This document shows, in pieces, positions 48,768-58,278 of a DNA stretch of 64,000 bases; within the stretch, counting starts at the first letter, position 1; every line of letters starts with the position of its first letter. Source of the DNA: Adhaeretor mobilis (lineage in GTDB: Bacteria; Planctomycetota; Planctomycetia; Pirellulales; Lacipirellulaceae); NCBI RefSeq assembly GCF_007741515.1, contig NZ_CP036263.1:2729501-2793500 (forward strand), in the 5' to 3' direction. The position numbers and the translations under genes are program-made. The notes under the pieces were generated by a model. It was not told the origin of the DNA and searched no databases. It worked only from the letters and a program-made list of their open reading frames with translations.

Positions 48768-49790
48768 GTGAGTGAAACACTAACTCCCGTCCGCTTCGGC
48801 CTCGTCGGAGCCGGAGCCATCGCGCAGGCGTACGCGCAAGCCTTTGCCAGTTCCGAACAAGTTCAACTTGCCGCTGTAGCCGATTGTCGTATCGAAGCCG
48901 CCGAAGCTCTCGCTGAAACTGCGAGTGCAGCTTCGTTTAGTAGTGTCGAATCGATGGTCGAGGAAATGGATCTCGAGGCCGTGATCGTCTGTACGCCACC
49001 CGTCACGCATGACGAAGTGTGCGATGTGCTATTCGCCCGCGGCATCAACGTTCTCTGCGAGAAACCACTAGCAGTTGACTCAGAAACGGCCGCCCGCATG
49101 GCCGCGTCTGCGAAAGAGGCTGACGTCATCTTCACGATGGCCTCGAAGTTCCGTTACGTAGCCGATGTGGCGCAGGCCAAGTCGATTATCGCTTCCGGCG
49201 TGCTTGGCGAAGTGGTTCTGTTCGAGAACATTTTCACTGGCCGCGTCGACATGACACAACGCTGGAACTCCGACCCTTCCGTCTCTGGCGGCGGAGTTCT
49301 GATCGACAACGGCACGCACTCGGTGGACATCACCCGCTACTTCCTAGGCGAGCTTGTCGATATACAAGCGATGGAAGGGCACCGCATCCAGGAGCTTCCG
49401 GTCGAAGATACCGCCAAGATGTTTGTACGTAGCCGTAGCGGCGTCTTGGCGAGCATTGACCTCTCTTGGAGTGTGAGCAAAGAATTGCCGTACTTTATCG
49501 CTGTGTACGGTAGCGCTGGGACATTACTGGTAGGTTGGCAAGAGTCGAAGTACCGTCGCAGCGGTGATAGCGATTGGACCGTGTTCGGTAGCGGCTACCA
49601 AAAAGTAGCTGCTTTTCAGCGACAACTGGAGAACTTCGCCGGTGCCGTACGCGGTACGGAATCGTTGCTCGTTGAACCGGCCGATGCGTTGGCGTCTGTG
49701 AGCGTGATCGAAGCAGCCTATCGATCTTTGGCCAAGGGAGATTGGGAACCCATTGTCGAGGTTTCCGCCAAGAAGGCTTCAGCCATCTAA
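48768..49790 (+). CDS. Gfo/Idh/MocA family oxidoreductase
   Basis: 340 residues from the GTG at 48768, with AAGGA about eight bases upstream; the longer frame overlaps the aminotransferase gene. The N-terminal Rossmann fold has RFGLVGAGAIAQAYAQAF (about 8-25), VIVCTPPVTHDEVC near 80 and the cofactor/substrate motif NVLCEKPLAVDSETA (about 93-107) with the EKP triplet. The C-terminal domain includes GGGVLIDNGTHSVDITRYFLG (about 175-195), with the catalytic-type Asp/His pair. A nucleotide-sugar C3 oxidation (WbpB/WlbA-like) is a good guess from context. Its stop and the next ATG share one base. Confidence 0.86.
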   Translation: MSETLTPVRFGLVGAGAIAQAYAQAFASSEQVQLAAVADCRIEAAEALAETASAASFSSVESMVEEMDLEAVIVCTPPVTHDEVCDVLFARGINVLCEKPLAVDSETAARMAASAKEADVIFTMASKFRYVADVAQAKSIIASGVLGEVVLFENIFTGRVDMTQRWNSDPSVSGGGVLIDNGTHSVDITRYFLGELVDIQAMEGHRIQELPVEDTAKMFVRSRSGVLASIDLSWSVSKELPYFIAVYGSAGTLLVGWQESKYRRSGDSDWTVFGSGYQKVAAFQRQLENFAGAVRGTESLLVEPADALASVSVIEAAYRSLAKGDWEPIVEVSAKKASAI

Positions 49791-50470
49791 TGACGTTGGA
49801 ATCATCAATGAGCGAGTGCTCGACACAGCTGATCCATGAAACGGCCCGCGTTCACGAAACGGCGATGGTCGAGGGAGGGGTGCAACTCGGGCGTGACACT
49901 TCCGTGTGGGATAACGCACACATTCGCAAAGATTCAGTTCTCGGCGACGAGTGCATCGTGGGAGGGAAGTCTTACATCGCCTACGAGGTACAAATCGGTC
50001 ACCGCGTGAAGATCAACGCGATGGTCTACATCTGTTACGGCGTCACGATCGAAGACGGCGTCATGATCTCTGCCGGCACCATTTTTACCAACGATGTATT
50101 CCCGCGTTCCACGACGCCCGACTTATTGGAATTGCGTTCGTCCGATCCCGATGAGGAGACGCGGCGTACGGTCGTTGCGGAGGGAGCAACGATCGGCGCG
50201 GGATGCATCATTGGTAGTGACTTGAAGATCGGTCGATTTGCTATGGTCGGCATGGGTAGTGTGGTTACACGGGACGTGAGTGACTTTCACTTGGTGGTGG
50301 GCAATCCGGCCAAGTCCGTCGGCTGTGTTTGCCGTTGCGGCAAGCCTCTTTTAAAGTGGCCAGAAGGCGCCCCCTCAGGTAGCAGGGTGGTCGGCTGTCA
50401 GAACTGCCAGCGCAGCTACAAGATCACAGATGGCCAAGTCAGCGAGCAACTCGCAAGCGAGGGCAGCTGA
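49790..50470 (+). CDS. Left-handed beta-helix acyltransferase with C-terminal Cys motifs
   Basis: 226 residues from the ATG at 49790 that overlaps the preceding TAA; an ATG at 49808 (MSECST) is an alternative. Hexapeptide repeats run from about 20 to 160 (VHETAMVEGGVQLGRDT, AHIRKDSVLGDECIVGG, ATIGAGCIIGSDLKIGR, AMVGMGSVVTRDV). These resemble WbpD-like sugar N-acetyltransferases that use acetyl-CoA. The C-terminus has CVCRCGKPL and VGCQNCQRSYKI, two paired-Cys motifs that look like a zinc ribbon; such a tail occurs in a subset of this family. It is likely to acetylate the amino group installed by the upstream aminotransferase. Confidence 0.87.
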   Translation: MTLESSMSECSTQLIHETARVHETAMVEGGVQLGRDTSVWDNAHIRKDSVLGDECIVGGKSYIAYEVQIGHRVKINAMVYICYGVTIEDGVMISAGTIFTNDVFPRSTTPDLLELRSSDPDEETRRTVVAEGATIGAGCIIGSDLKIGRFAMVGMGSVVTRDVSDFHLVVGNPAKSVGCVCRCGKPLLKWPEGAPSGSRVVGCQNCQRSYKITDGQVSEQLASEGS

Positions 50471-51903
50471 TGTCTTCCGACTCATTGCAAGCTGGAAACG
50501 ACCTATCGCAAAAGCATTGGGCTATCATTGGTGGTGGCATGCTGGGGCTCACGCTCGCGCACAATCTGGCGAAGGCCGGCCAGCAAGTCACCCTCTACGA
50601 AGCAGCGTCGGAGATTGGCGGTCTTGCCGGATCTTGGCACGTAGGGGAAATTCAATGGGACAAGCACTATCACGTTACGCTTCTGTCCGACCTGCGGAAT
50701 CGAGCCTTGCTCACTGAGCTAGGGTTGGAAAAAGACATGCGTTGGGTAGAAACCAAAACAGGGTTCTTCACCGAGGGCAAGCTCTACTCGATGTCGAGTA
50801 CGCCGGAGTTTCTGCGATTCCCACCGCTACGAATGATCGACAAAATACGATTGGGCGGTACGATCTTTATGGCGTCGAAACGACGCGACTGGCAAGCACT
50901 TGAGCGAATCCCAGTGGCCGACTGGCTCAGTAAATGGTCAGGTCGACGCACGTTCGAGAAAATCTGGTTGCCACTGCTTAAAGCCAAATTAGGCGACACC
51001 TACAAGCGTTGTTCCGCAACTTTCATCTGGGCAACCATTGCTCGCATGTATAAAGCTCGGCAGAGCGGCTTAAAGAAGGAAATGTTCGGCTACGTCCCAG
51101 GAGGCTACGCCAAGATTCTAGAGCATTTCGCTGCTTCGCTTGCGACGCGAGGTGTCGAGATTTGCACTGGAGAACCCATCAAGCAGATCGTATCTGACCA
51201 AGAAGGCCTCGTGTCAGTTCAGACCGACCAGGGCGCACAGCATTTCGATCGCGTGGTGATGACTACACCGTCGTCCCTACTGACGAACTTTTGCCCGCAA
51301 CTCTCAGACCACCAACGCCAACAGCACGAACAAGTCGAGTATCTGGGTATTCTGTGTGCCTCAGTCGTGCTGAAGAAGCCTCTGGCCAACTACTACGTGA
51401 CGAACATAACTGACTCCGGAGTACCTTTCACGGCTGTCATCGAGATGACCACTCTAGTTGACCCCAAAGAACTTGGTGGCAACACGCTAGTGTACTTGCC
51501 GCGTTATGCGGCTCATGATGACAAGGCTTGGGAGTGGTCGGACGCGCAAATCGAAGAGCTCTTCATTGGTGCGCTCGTTGATATGTATCCAGATTTTTCA
51601 CGAGATGACGTACTCGCCTTCAAGGTTTCGCGAGCCCGCCACGTAATGGCGCTACCGACGCTAGAGTATTCAACGAAACTGCCACCGATGGAAACCAATA
51701 TTCCCAACGTGTTCGCCGTGAATTCGGCTCACATCGTCAAGGGGACGCTCAATGTGAACGAAGTGGTCGAGCTGGCGGAAACTGCGCTCAGTGAAACCCT
51801 TTTACCCAGTTTGCAGAATGCATACCAATCGAGTTCCGCCTTGCCCGAATTACCCACGACAGACTCCCTCTTAGAACCAACCACTCAGCCGGTAAGTGCT
51901 TAA
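50470..51903 (+). CDS. FAD/NAD(P)-dependent oxidoreductase (amine-oxidase/protoporphyrinogen-oxidase-like)
   Basis: 477 residues. The dinucleotide fold is clear: WAIIGGGMLGLTLAHNLAKAG (family region, about 16-36) followed by VTLYEAASEIGGLAGSW with the FAD-ribose Glu and the GG doublet. HYHVTLLSD near 65 and a Lys/Arg-rich middle follow; GYVPGGYAKILEHFA near 200 and VVMTTPSSLL near 260 are typical of the superfamily. NVFAVNSAHIVKGTLNVNEVVE near the end closes the FAD site. Such enzymes are often found in exopolysaccharide clusters beside deacetylase and membrane glycosyltransferase genes; the substrate is unknown. Start overlaps the preceding stop (TGATG). Confidence 0.82.
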   Translation: MSSDSLQAGNDLSQKHWAIIGGGMLGLTLAHNLAKAGQQVTLYEAASEIGGLAGSWHVGEIQWDKHYHVTLLSDLRNRALLTELGLEKDMRWVETKTGFFTEGKLYSMSSTPEFLRFPPLRMIDKIRLGGTIFMASKRRDWQALERIPVADWLSKWSGRRTFEKIWLPLLKAKLGDTYKRCSATFIWATIARMYKARQSGLKKEMFGYVPGGYAKILEHFAASLATRGVEICTGEPIKQIVSDQEGLVSVQTDQGAQHFDRVVMTTPSSLLTNFCPQLSDHQRQQHEQVEYLGILCASVVLKKPLANYYVTNITDSGVPFTAVIEMTTLVDPKELGGNTLVYLPRYAAHDDKAWEWSDAQIEELFIGALVDMYPDFSRDDVLAFKVSRARHVMALPTLEYSTKLPPMETNIPNVFAVNSAHIVKGTLNVNEVVELAETALSETLLPSLQNAYQSSSALPELPTTDSLLEPTTQPVSA

Positions 51904-51946
51904 CGCACTCCAATGAACCAAGAATAAGCAACGAATAGCCGTATCC

Positions 51947-52942
51947 ATGCCCAAAGCACTCGCCAGCCTGTCACTCGACCTCGATAACAAGTGGTCTTAC
52001 ATGAAGACTCATGGCGACGAGGGCTGGGAGGCCTTCCCCAGTTATTTGGACACCGTGGTGCCGCGTGTTCTTGACTTCTTGAAGCGTCGCGATTTGACGA
52101 TCACATTCTTCGTCGTCGGGCAAGATGCCGTTTTGCCAGAGAACGGTGCAGCCTTAAAATCGCTTGCAGACGCGGGTCACGAGATCGGCAATCATTCGTT
52201 TCACCACGAGCCCTGGCTGCATCTCTACAAACCCGAGCAAATCGAGGTAGAGCTCGCCCGCGCCGAAGAGGCAATTCTCTCCGCAACCGGCAAACGTCCC
52301 ACCGGATTTCGCGGACCGGGGTTTAGTTTCTCGCCGCAGCTATTGAAAACGCTCGCCGCGCGCGGATATGAGTACGACGCATCGACCTTCCCGACATTTC
52401 TTGGTCCGTTGGCACGGCTCTACTACTTTTTCACGAGTGACCTCACACCGGAAGAGAAGGCGGACCGCAAGCAGCTGTTCGGAAAACTGAGCGAAGGCTT
52501 CCGTCCGCTGCGGCCTTACGTTTGGCCGGATGTGGAGCCGCCTCTACTGGAAATTCCTGTCACGACAATGCCACTCTTCAAAGTGCCGATTCATGTGAGC
52601 TACCTGCTTTACCTGGGGCAGTTTTCGCAACTTCTAGCGATGACTTATTTTCGGATGGCGTTGCGCTTGTGCCAGTTAATGAGGGTAGAGCCATCGTTGC
52701 TACTGCACCCCTTGGACTTTATGGGCGGCGACGACGATGCCGACTTGGCGTTCTTCCCCGCAATGGGACAGACGGCTGAGAAGAAGATCGATTTGGTTGG
52801 CAAGGCAGTTGACCTGATGGCCTCTCGGTACGACGTAGTGCCCATGCACAAGCATGCGGCTAAGTTCATTGGTGAACTTCCGGCAGGAAGCAGTCGAGAG
52901 TCAACATCGAAAGTTCAGCAGCGCGAGGCGGCTTCCGTATGA
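51947..52942 (+). CDS. Polysaccharide deacetylase (NodB-homology)
   Basis: 331 residues, no signal peptide. The first motif is LSLDLDNKW (about 6-14), with two Asp as in NodB motif 1. Motif 2 is GHEIGNHSFHHEPW near 80, providing the HxxxH-type metal ligands. RPTGFRGPGFSFSPQ near 120 is motif 3 (RxPG/FRGPG). A C-terminal HPLDFMGGDDDADL segment near 250 follows. CE4 enzymes remove N- or O-acetyl groups; without a signal it may act on a cytoplasmic lipid-linked sugar. It is coupled to the following sulfotransferase by an ATGA overlap. Confidence 0.88.
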   Translation: MPKALASLSLDLDNKWSYMKTHGDEGWEAFPSYLDTVVPRVLDFLKRRDLTITFFVVGQDAVLPENGAALKSLADAGHEIGNHSFHHEPWLHLYKPEQIEVELARAEEAILSATGKRPTGFRGPGFSFSPQLLKTLAARGYEYDASTFPTFLGPLARLYYFFTSDLTPEEKADRKQLFGKLSEGFRPLRPYVWPDVEPPLLEIPVTTMPLFKVPIHVSYLLYLGQFSQLLAMTYFRMALRLCQLMRVEPSLLLHPLDFMGGDDDADLAFFPAMGQTAEKKIDLVGKAVDLMASRYDVVPMHKHAAKFIGELPAGSSRESTSKVQQREAASV

Positions 52943-54078
52943 GTCGTGAACCGGAATCCATCGGATCTAAAACATCGAGGCGTATAAGTTACGGCAATTT
53001 TGCAGATCCGTTTGGGCTAATATGGCGAATGCTAAGTGAGGGAGGGCGCATCGGCCTTTCGACACTCACGATCGAGGCGATCTCCAAGATCGTGAAACCT
53101 CTCGATTGGGCGCTGCAAGGCCGGGAACAAAGATTGCGTGAGAGTGCTCCCAAATCTGAGCAGCCGATTGTGCTCATCGTGGGACCGCCCCGCAGTGGCA
53201 CCACGCTAATCTACCAGGTGCTCGCGAAACATTGGGATGTTAGCTATTTCACCAACCGCAACGCGATGTTCCCCCGCAGTCCGGTCTCCGCCGCCAAGTT
53301 GTTCGAAAAGAGCTTCGTACCTCCCGACGGCAACTACAATAGCTTGTATGGCAACACGTCGGGACTCGCTGGCCCGAATGACGGGTTTCATATTTGGAAC
53401 GAGTTTTTCGGAGAAGATCGCTACGAAATCCCCGACCAATTGCCGGAGTCACTACAGATTTCCATGCAACAACTCTTCAACGCTTGGGCGAAGATCACGC
53501 AAAAGCCGATGCTCAACAAGAACAACAGAAATACAGTCTGCATGGCCGCCCTGGCTGATTGTTTGCCCATGGCGAAGTTTATCATCATCGAGCGCCACCC
53601 TTGGTTTGTAGCGCAATCGCTCATCCAGGCTCGCAAGTGGGTACAAGGAAGTAAGAAGCTTGGCTGGGGCTTAGGCGCCGAAACCGTGCAGGGGAAAGTC
53701 GATTCGTTAGACTACGTTGATTCCGTTTGTCACCAAGTCTCCAAGTATCACTTGCAGTTGCAAAATCAAATAGCACGCATTGATCCTCAGCGAGTATTTC
53801 AAACTTCTTACGAGGCTTTCTGCGAGCGACCAGCACAGTTTGTCCAAGAGGCCAGTGCTTGGTTGCCAGCGATACCCAAGCGTGATGGGGAATCCTCGGA
53901 GTCTCTCCGGCCATTCCGCGTTTCTGATAGCTGGAAGCTCGCTGAGGAGATTGTCGAGAGGATCCAGCTTCGTTTGCCAGAGCCCAGTGTGTCGAACACG
54001 GCGTCCTCGAGTCCCTTGAGTGGACCGAATTTTGGGCGATCGTCCCACGCGGATAGTCAGAAGCGAGCTTCACTGTGA
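52939..54078 (+). CDS. Sulfotransferase family protein
   Basis: 379 residues. The 5'-phosphosulfate loop is VGPPRSGTTLIYQVLAKHW at about 80-98, matching the PAPS-binding PxxSGTT motif. FIIIERHPWFVAQSLIQARKW near 215 supplies the 3'-phosphate-binding region (R-P-W-x-x-x-S). QKPMLNKNNRNT precedes it, in the KxP-type position. It presumably adds sulfate from PAPS to the polymer's repeat unit. The start overlaps the deacetylase stop and the stop overlaps the next start (GTGA), so the three genes are tightly coupled. Sulfated surface polymers suit a marine organism (inference). Confidence 0.86.
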   Translation: MSREPESIGSKTSRRISYGNFADPFGLIWRMLSEGGRIGLSTLTIEAISKIVKPLDWALQGREQRLRESAPKSEQPIVLIVGPPRSGTTLIYQVLAKHWDVSYFTNRNAMFPRSPVSAAKLFEKSFVPPDGNYNSLYGNTSGLAGPNDGFHIWNEFFGEDRYEIPDQLPESLQISMQQLFNAWAKITQKPMLNKNNRNTVCMAALADCLPMAKFIIIERHPWFVAQSLIQARKWVQGSKKLGWGLGAETVQGKVDSLDYVDSVCHQVSKYHLQLQNQIARIDPQRVFQTSYEAFCERPAQFVQEASAWLPAIPKRDGESSESLRPFRVSDSWKLAEEIVERIQLRLPEPSVSNTASSSPLSGPNFGRSSHADSQKRASL

Positions 54079-55640
54079 GTGAAATCTCCCACATTGAGGA
54101 TTCTTCACGATCGGGGCGTATCGGAACGCTGCTCACGCTTGGGGCTGTGATCGTCACTGCTCTCGTGCTTCGCGGCTATCACCTAAACGCGCAGAGCTAC
54201 AGCATGGATGAGGTGATCGAGTTGTCGATCACGTGTTCGAGCGCGTCAGAGATCATCCTCGAGCCGGATGGTTTTCCGCCCCTCTATCACTTAATACTTA
54301 AGGCATGGAATGCCTGTACGGGTGACATTCTCTATAGCCGTTGGCTATCGGTCCTTGCTGGGCTAGCTGCTGTTCTGTTTACAGGAATGCTGGGTAAAGC
54401 CGTTGGTGGAACTCGGGTTGGGCTTGCCGCAGCCGGCTTGCTTGCCGTGTCCCCGCTGCACATCTTCTTCTCGCAAGAAACTCGTGCCTACTCGCTTTAC
54501 GTCGCTCTTGTTACTTTAGCCTTGTGGCTCTTCTTTGAGGCTTGGAAGACTGACGCCAAACGCTATTGGGCAGGATTTGCCGTGGCCATCGTTGCGGCCT
54601 GCTTCACACACTATTACTCAGGACTGCTTGCAGCCTTTCTGGGAGTGTTCTTTCTGGCGTGCAGAGGCAGTTGGAGTGAGAAGCGGCGCGGCCTCATCGC
54701 ATTTCTGGTGGCAGCGATTGCCTGCTTCCCTGCAGTTTGGCTCTTACGCATCGATCATTCGTTTCAGTCCATCGGCTGTATGTACACGCCCTTCGATTGG
54801 CGTGCATGGGGTTATTCGGTGTATGCATCGCTCGCAGGGTTTTCGCTGGGGGCGTCTCTTAGCGAAATGCATGCCTTGGCACCCATCGAGATAATGCGGC
54901 AAGCCATTCCGTGGATTGTTTCAATTGCATGCTCAGCTGGCTGGCTGGGGTACGCTGGCTGGAAGGAACTTGCCGGCGCGCGATCTCGGTTGGCGATCTT
55001 GCTACTTGCGCTGGCCGCAATCCCGGTGATTGGTTTCCTAGGCGAACTTGCGAGTGTCGGTTACAAGGTACGCTACGTCAGCTGGACCATCGTACCCCTT
55101 TGTGTGCTCCTCGGGGCAGGCATTGCTTCAGAAAAAAAGGCTGCAAGAACTTTGACCGTTGTGGCAACCTTGGTTCTAGTTAGCTTGCAATTGCTCTCGA
55201 CGTATCAGCGTGCCCACAATCCGCGCTACGCGAATGAAGAGATCTCCGCGGTGGCCGACCACATGAACTTACAAGGTTCACAACGAAATAACGTTTTTGT
55301 GCTGTCCGACTACATGTACGGACCAGTGAAATTCTACCTGAATAACAAGCTTATTCGTGATCCTCAAGAGGCAAGCGATTGGCCAATCTACGAGCTGCCG
55401 CAATCGAGTGAAGGCCGCGCCTCCCTCGACAAGAGAGAGCCAATCGACAAGGCAATTGCGGACATGAAACAGATCGCTTCGGCAGGGCCTTTCTGGCTGG
55501 TCTACACAAGAAGCTTCCATGGCGATCCCCAGGGCAAGTTCCTTGCGGCACTACAGGCAGAAGTTGAGCTCGAGGAAACGCAGTTCACCGGTGCCGTGCT
55601 GTACCAGGGTAGATTCGCTCCTTCGAGTGAGCAGCAATAA
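54075..55640 (+). CDS. GT39/ArnT-like membrane glycosyltransferase
   Basis: 521 residues with about ten membrane helices. The first periplasmic loop has SYSMDEVIELSITCSS (about 38-53) with the conserved acidic residue of the DE motif found in PMT/ArnT-type enzymes, followed by FPPLYHLILKAW. SPLHIFFSQETRAYSLYVALV near 130 is a strong GT39-family marker. These enzymes use polyprenyl-phosphate sugars as donors in the periplasm. A likely donor-making GT2 is encoded at 46611. The GTG start overlaps the sulfotransferase stop. It ends the + strand cluster and converges with nqrM. Confidence 0.88.
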   Translation: MSEISHIEDSSRSGRIGTLLTLGAVIVTALVLRGYHLNAQSYSMDEVIELSITCSSASEIILEPDGFPPLYHLILKAWNACTGDILYSRWLSVLAGLAAVLFTGMLGKAVGGTRVGLAAAGLLAVSPLHIFFSQETRAYSLYVALVTLALWLFFEAWKTDAKRYWAGFAVAIVAACFTHYYSGLLAAFLGVFFLACRGSWSEKRRGLIAFLVAAIACFPAVWLLRIDHSFQSIGCMYTPFDWRAWGYSVYASLAGFSLGASLSEMHALAPIEIMRQAIPWIVSIACSAGWLGYAGWKELAGARSRLAILLLALAAIPVIGFLGELASVGYKVRYVSWTIVPLCVLLGAGIASEKKAARTLTVVATLVLVSLQLLSTYQRAHNPRYANEEISAVADHMNLQGSQRNNVFVLSDYMYGPVKFYLNNKLIRDPQEASDWPIYELPQSSEGRASLDKREPIDKAIADMKQIASAGPFWLVYTRSFHGDPQGKFLAALQAEVELEETQFTGAVLYQGRFAPSSEQQ

Positions 55641-55645
55641 GCTTT

Positions 55646-55861
55646 CTACGACCCCTCCGCTTCACTCTCCAGAGGTTCGCCAGCGCATTCGGGGCTAGGG
55701 TCTGTGCAAGCGTCGCAAATGGTACGTCCTTCGGAGTCCTTCATGTTGGCAAGCCCGCCACAGCTTCCTTGTATGCGACGATTGCTCACGATGACGCCGA
55801 CCGCCATAGCTGCAACGGCAACGACGAACACGATCACAGTGATTAGAAGGGTCCAGAGCAT
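55646..55861 (-). CDS. nqrM: Na+-NQR maturation factor NqrM
   Basis: 71 residues: one N-terminal membrane helix (WTLLITVIVFVVAVAAMAVGVIV, about 3-25), then GSCGGLANM and the Cys cluster ICDACTDPSPEC. This is the NqrM (DUF539) pattern. NqrM is needed for assembly of Na+-NQR, probably delivering or inserting iron at the subunit interface. It is the last gene of the nqr operon, seven bases after apbE, and converges on the polysaccharide cluster. Confidence 0.9.
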   Translation of the reverse strand: MLWTLLITVIVFVVAVAAMAVGVIVSNRRIQGSCGGLANMKDSEGRTICDACTDPSPECAGEPLESEAEGS

Positions 55862-55868
55862 CTAGTTG

Positions 55869-56915
55869 TCATTCTAACCTAGCAGGTTTGCCTGTGGGCG
55901 CGAGCTTGTCAAATGCTGATGTCGCATACGCCTTCGATGGACCGTCACTAGTGCGGTGTTGGAAGAGTGCAGCCACGCCATGTTCCTCACACCAGGGGGC
56001 CCCCTTTTCTTGCCCCATGACCACCAGGGCTGTGGCTAAGGCATCGGCCTCCAAGCATGTTTTAGCAAGCACCGTCACAGAGACTCCACGATACGCCAGT
56101 GGTCGCCCAGTTCTTGGGTCGAGAATGTGTGTGTAAGCAGCAGGGCCTTTGCCTCGGAAGTTACGGTAATCGCCAGAAGTAGCCATCGCGTAGTTTGCCA
56201 ACGGAATGACTCTCGTTAAGTCACGCTGCCCAACTTGCGGGCTCTCTACGCCAATCCGCCAGGCTTTTCCATCTTCTCGGACTCCACTGGCACGCACTTC
56301 GCCACCAATTTCAACCATGAAATTCACAATGCCCAAACCGTTAAGCACTTCGCACACACGATCTACCCCGAAACCTTTGGCGATGGCCGAGAGGTCGATT
56401 TCGAGCCTGGGGTTGCTCTTACTCAACATGGGAGGGCTCGTTTGGACCGCCAACTTGTCGATTCCGGTGCGCTCACGCGCTTGTTCAATCTGGTCGTCCG
56501 TAGGTTCGATCGGTGATGATTTCGGATCGTTGAGCTTCCAAAGTTTTACGAGAGGACCGACCGTGACGTCGAATGCTCCGTCGGTCTGCTGGTGGATCTC
56601 AACTGCTTCCCCAACAACGTAAGCCGTGGCGGGCGAAACACTTTGGCCGTTGGTCGAGTCGCTGGAATTGAACTGCGAAAGCTCTGACTCTGGCAAATAT
56701 GTGGACATCTGCTGATTGACTTCGGAGAGCGCTGCGTCGATTTGCTCGTGCACCTTCTCACTAGAGATGACGCCATCCCCGTGGTACTTAACGCTGTAAG
56801 TGGTGCCCATCGTGCGGCCACTGAGCTTACCCATCGAGGATGCGACTGGGGGGGGAGCGCAGGATGAAGCTGTGACCAGTAAGCTAATACACAGATACGA
56901 ACAGAACCGTTGCAC
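55869..56915 (-). CDS. apbE: FAD:protein FMN transferase ApbE (lipoprotein)
   Basis: 348 residues. A lipoprotein signal with lipobox TASSC at about 15-19 would tether it to the membrane on the periplasmic side. ApbE motifs: GRTMGTTYSVKYHG, FDVTVGPLVKLW near 115, LEIDLSAIAKGFGVDRV near 170, ATSGDYRNF near 245, and THILDPRTGRP with the metal-binding Asp near 265. ApbE attaches FMN covalently to Thr in the SGAT motifs of NqrB and NqrC, both encoded in this operon. It lies 54 bases after nqrF. Confidence 0.94.
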   Translation of the reverse strand: MQRFCSYLCISLLVTASSCAPPPVASSMGKLSGRTMGTTYSVKYHGDGVISSEKVHEQIDAALSEVNQQMSTYLPESELSQFNSSDSTNGQSVSPATAYVVGEAVEIHQQTDGAFDVTVGPLVKLWKLNDPKSSPIEPTDDQIEQARERTGIDKLAVQTSPPMLSKSNPRLEIDLSAIAKGFGVDRVCEVLNGLGIVNFMVEIGGEVRASGVREDGKAWRIGVESPQVGQRDLTRVIPLANYAMATSGDYRNFRGKGPAAYTHILDPRTGRPLAYRGVSVTVLAKTCLEADALATALVVMGQEKGAPWCEEHGVAALFQHRTSDGPSKAYATSAFDKLAPTGKPARLE

Positions 56916-56969
56916 AGATTTATCAGCGGCCTGTTGGGCCGCGGCTAGGGGAAGTGCGTCGCTCGTTGC

Positions 56970-58193
56970 TTAACCACCAAAGTCATCGTAGGCGATGCTC
57001 TCTTTTTCCACGCCCAGGTCATCGAGCATCTTGAACACTGCCGCATTCATCATCGGCGGGCCGCAAATGTAGTACTCGATGTCCTCAGGTGCCGGGTGGT
57101 TCTTGAGATACTCGTCGTGCAGCACTTGATGGATAAAGCCGGTGTAGCCGTCCCAGTTGTCTTCGGGCTGTGGCTCGGAAAGGGCGATGTTAAACTTGAA
57201 GTTCGGGAAGTCCTTCTCGATCTGCCGGAATTCATCCACGTAGAACAGTTCCCGCAAACTTCGACCGCCATACCAAAAGGAGACTTTTCGCTTGGTCTTG
57301 CGTTCCTTGAATAGCTCAAAAATGTGGCTGCGAAGCGGGGCCATGCCGGCTCCACCGCCGATGTACACCATTTCGGCGTCGGTGTCCTTGATGAAGAACT
57401 CGCCGTAGGGACCGGAGATCGTGACCTCGTCGCCCGGCTTCAAGCTAAAGATGTAGGAAGACATCTTTCCAGGTGGCGTTCCTTCAGGGGCGCGTGGCGG
57501 CGGGCTCGCTACGCGAATGTTCAACATGATGATGCCTTCCTCGCCCGGGTAATTGGCCATGGAGTAGGCGCGAATGACTTCCGCATCGACCTTTGATACG
57601 TACTGCCAAATGTTGTACTTGTCCCAGTCCGGGTGATACTCCTCCTCAATCTCAAAATCTTTGTAAGCGACTTCGTGGGGAGGAGCTTCAATCTGGATAT
57701 AACCACCTGGCTTGAAGTTAACTGCCTCGCCAGCGGGTAGTTCGAGAACGAATTCCTTGATAAACGTCGCCACGTTGCGGTTGGACTTGACCTTGCACTT
57801 CCACTTTTTGGTCTCAAATGCTTCGGGCGGAACCTCGACCTTCATGTCTTGTTTCACGGCTACCTGACAGGAAAGCCGGCAACCCTCGCGGGCTTCTTTG
57901 TTATTAATGTGTGCTTTCTCGGTAGGCAGAATATCGCCGCCACCTTCGGTGACTTTCACCTCACATTGGGCACATGTACCGCCACCACCGCAGGCAGAGG
58001 AAACGAAGATTCCCGCATCAGATAATGCCCCCAGTAGCTTCCCGCCAGCGGGTACTTGAATTGTCTTCTGTCCATTGATTTCGATTGAAACATCGCCACT
58101 GGCCACCAACTGTGACTTAGCCGCCAAGATAACGCCCACCAAAGCGAGCACCACCAGGGTGAACATTCCTACGCCTAGGAGAACTTCAATCAT
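56970..58193 (-). CDS. nqrF: Na+-translocating NADH:quinone reductase subunit F
   Basis: 407 residues: an N-terminal membrane helix, a 2Fe-2S ferredoxin domain (about 35-130) with [13 protein letters not shown] and the fourth Cys in RLSCQ, then a ferredoxin-reductase module. The FAD-binding RAYSMANYP is near 212, and NADH binding is at [14 protein letters not shown] near 280 and YYICGPPMM near 375. It oxidises NADH and starts electron flow in the complex. The final YDDFGG is family typical. Confidence 0.96.
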   Translation of the reverse strand: MIEVLLGVGMFTLVVLALVGVILAAKSQLVASGDVSIEINGQKTIQVPAGGKLLGALSDAGIFVSSACGGGGTCAQCEVKVTEGGGDILPTEKAHINNKEAREGCRLSCQVAVKQDMKVEVPPEAFETKKWKCKVKSNRNVATFIKEFVLELPAGEAVNFKPGGYIQIEAPPHEVAYKDFEIEEEYHPDWDKYNIWQYVSKVDAEVIRAYSMANYPGEEGIIMLNIRVASPPPRAPEGTPPGKMSSYIFSLKPGDEVTISGPYGEFFIKDTDAEMVYIGGGAGMAPLRSHIFELFKERKTKRKVSFWYGGRSLRELFYVDEFRQIEKDFPNFKFNIALSEPQPEDNWDGYTGFIHQVLHDEYLKNHPAPEDIEYYICGPPMMNAAVFKMLDDLGVEKESIAYDDFGG

Positions 58194-58278
58194 TTTTAGC
58201 TCTTAGCTGAATTCGAAATATTGAACAGGAGGGAACGGAGGGAATAAAGATTCGTATCTGATGTACCTTGCCGTCAAT

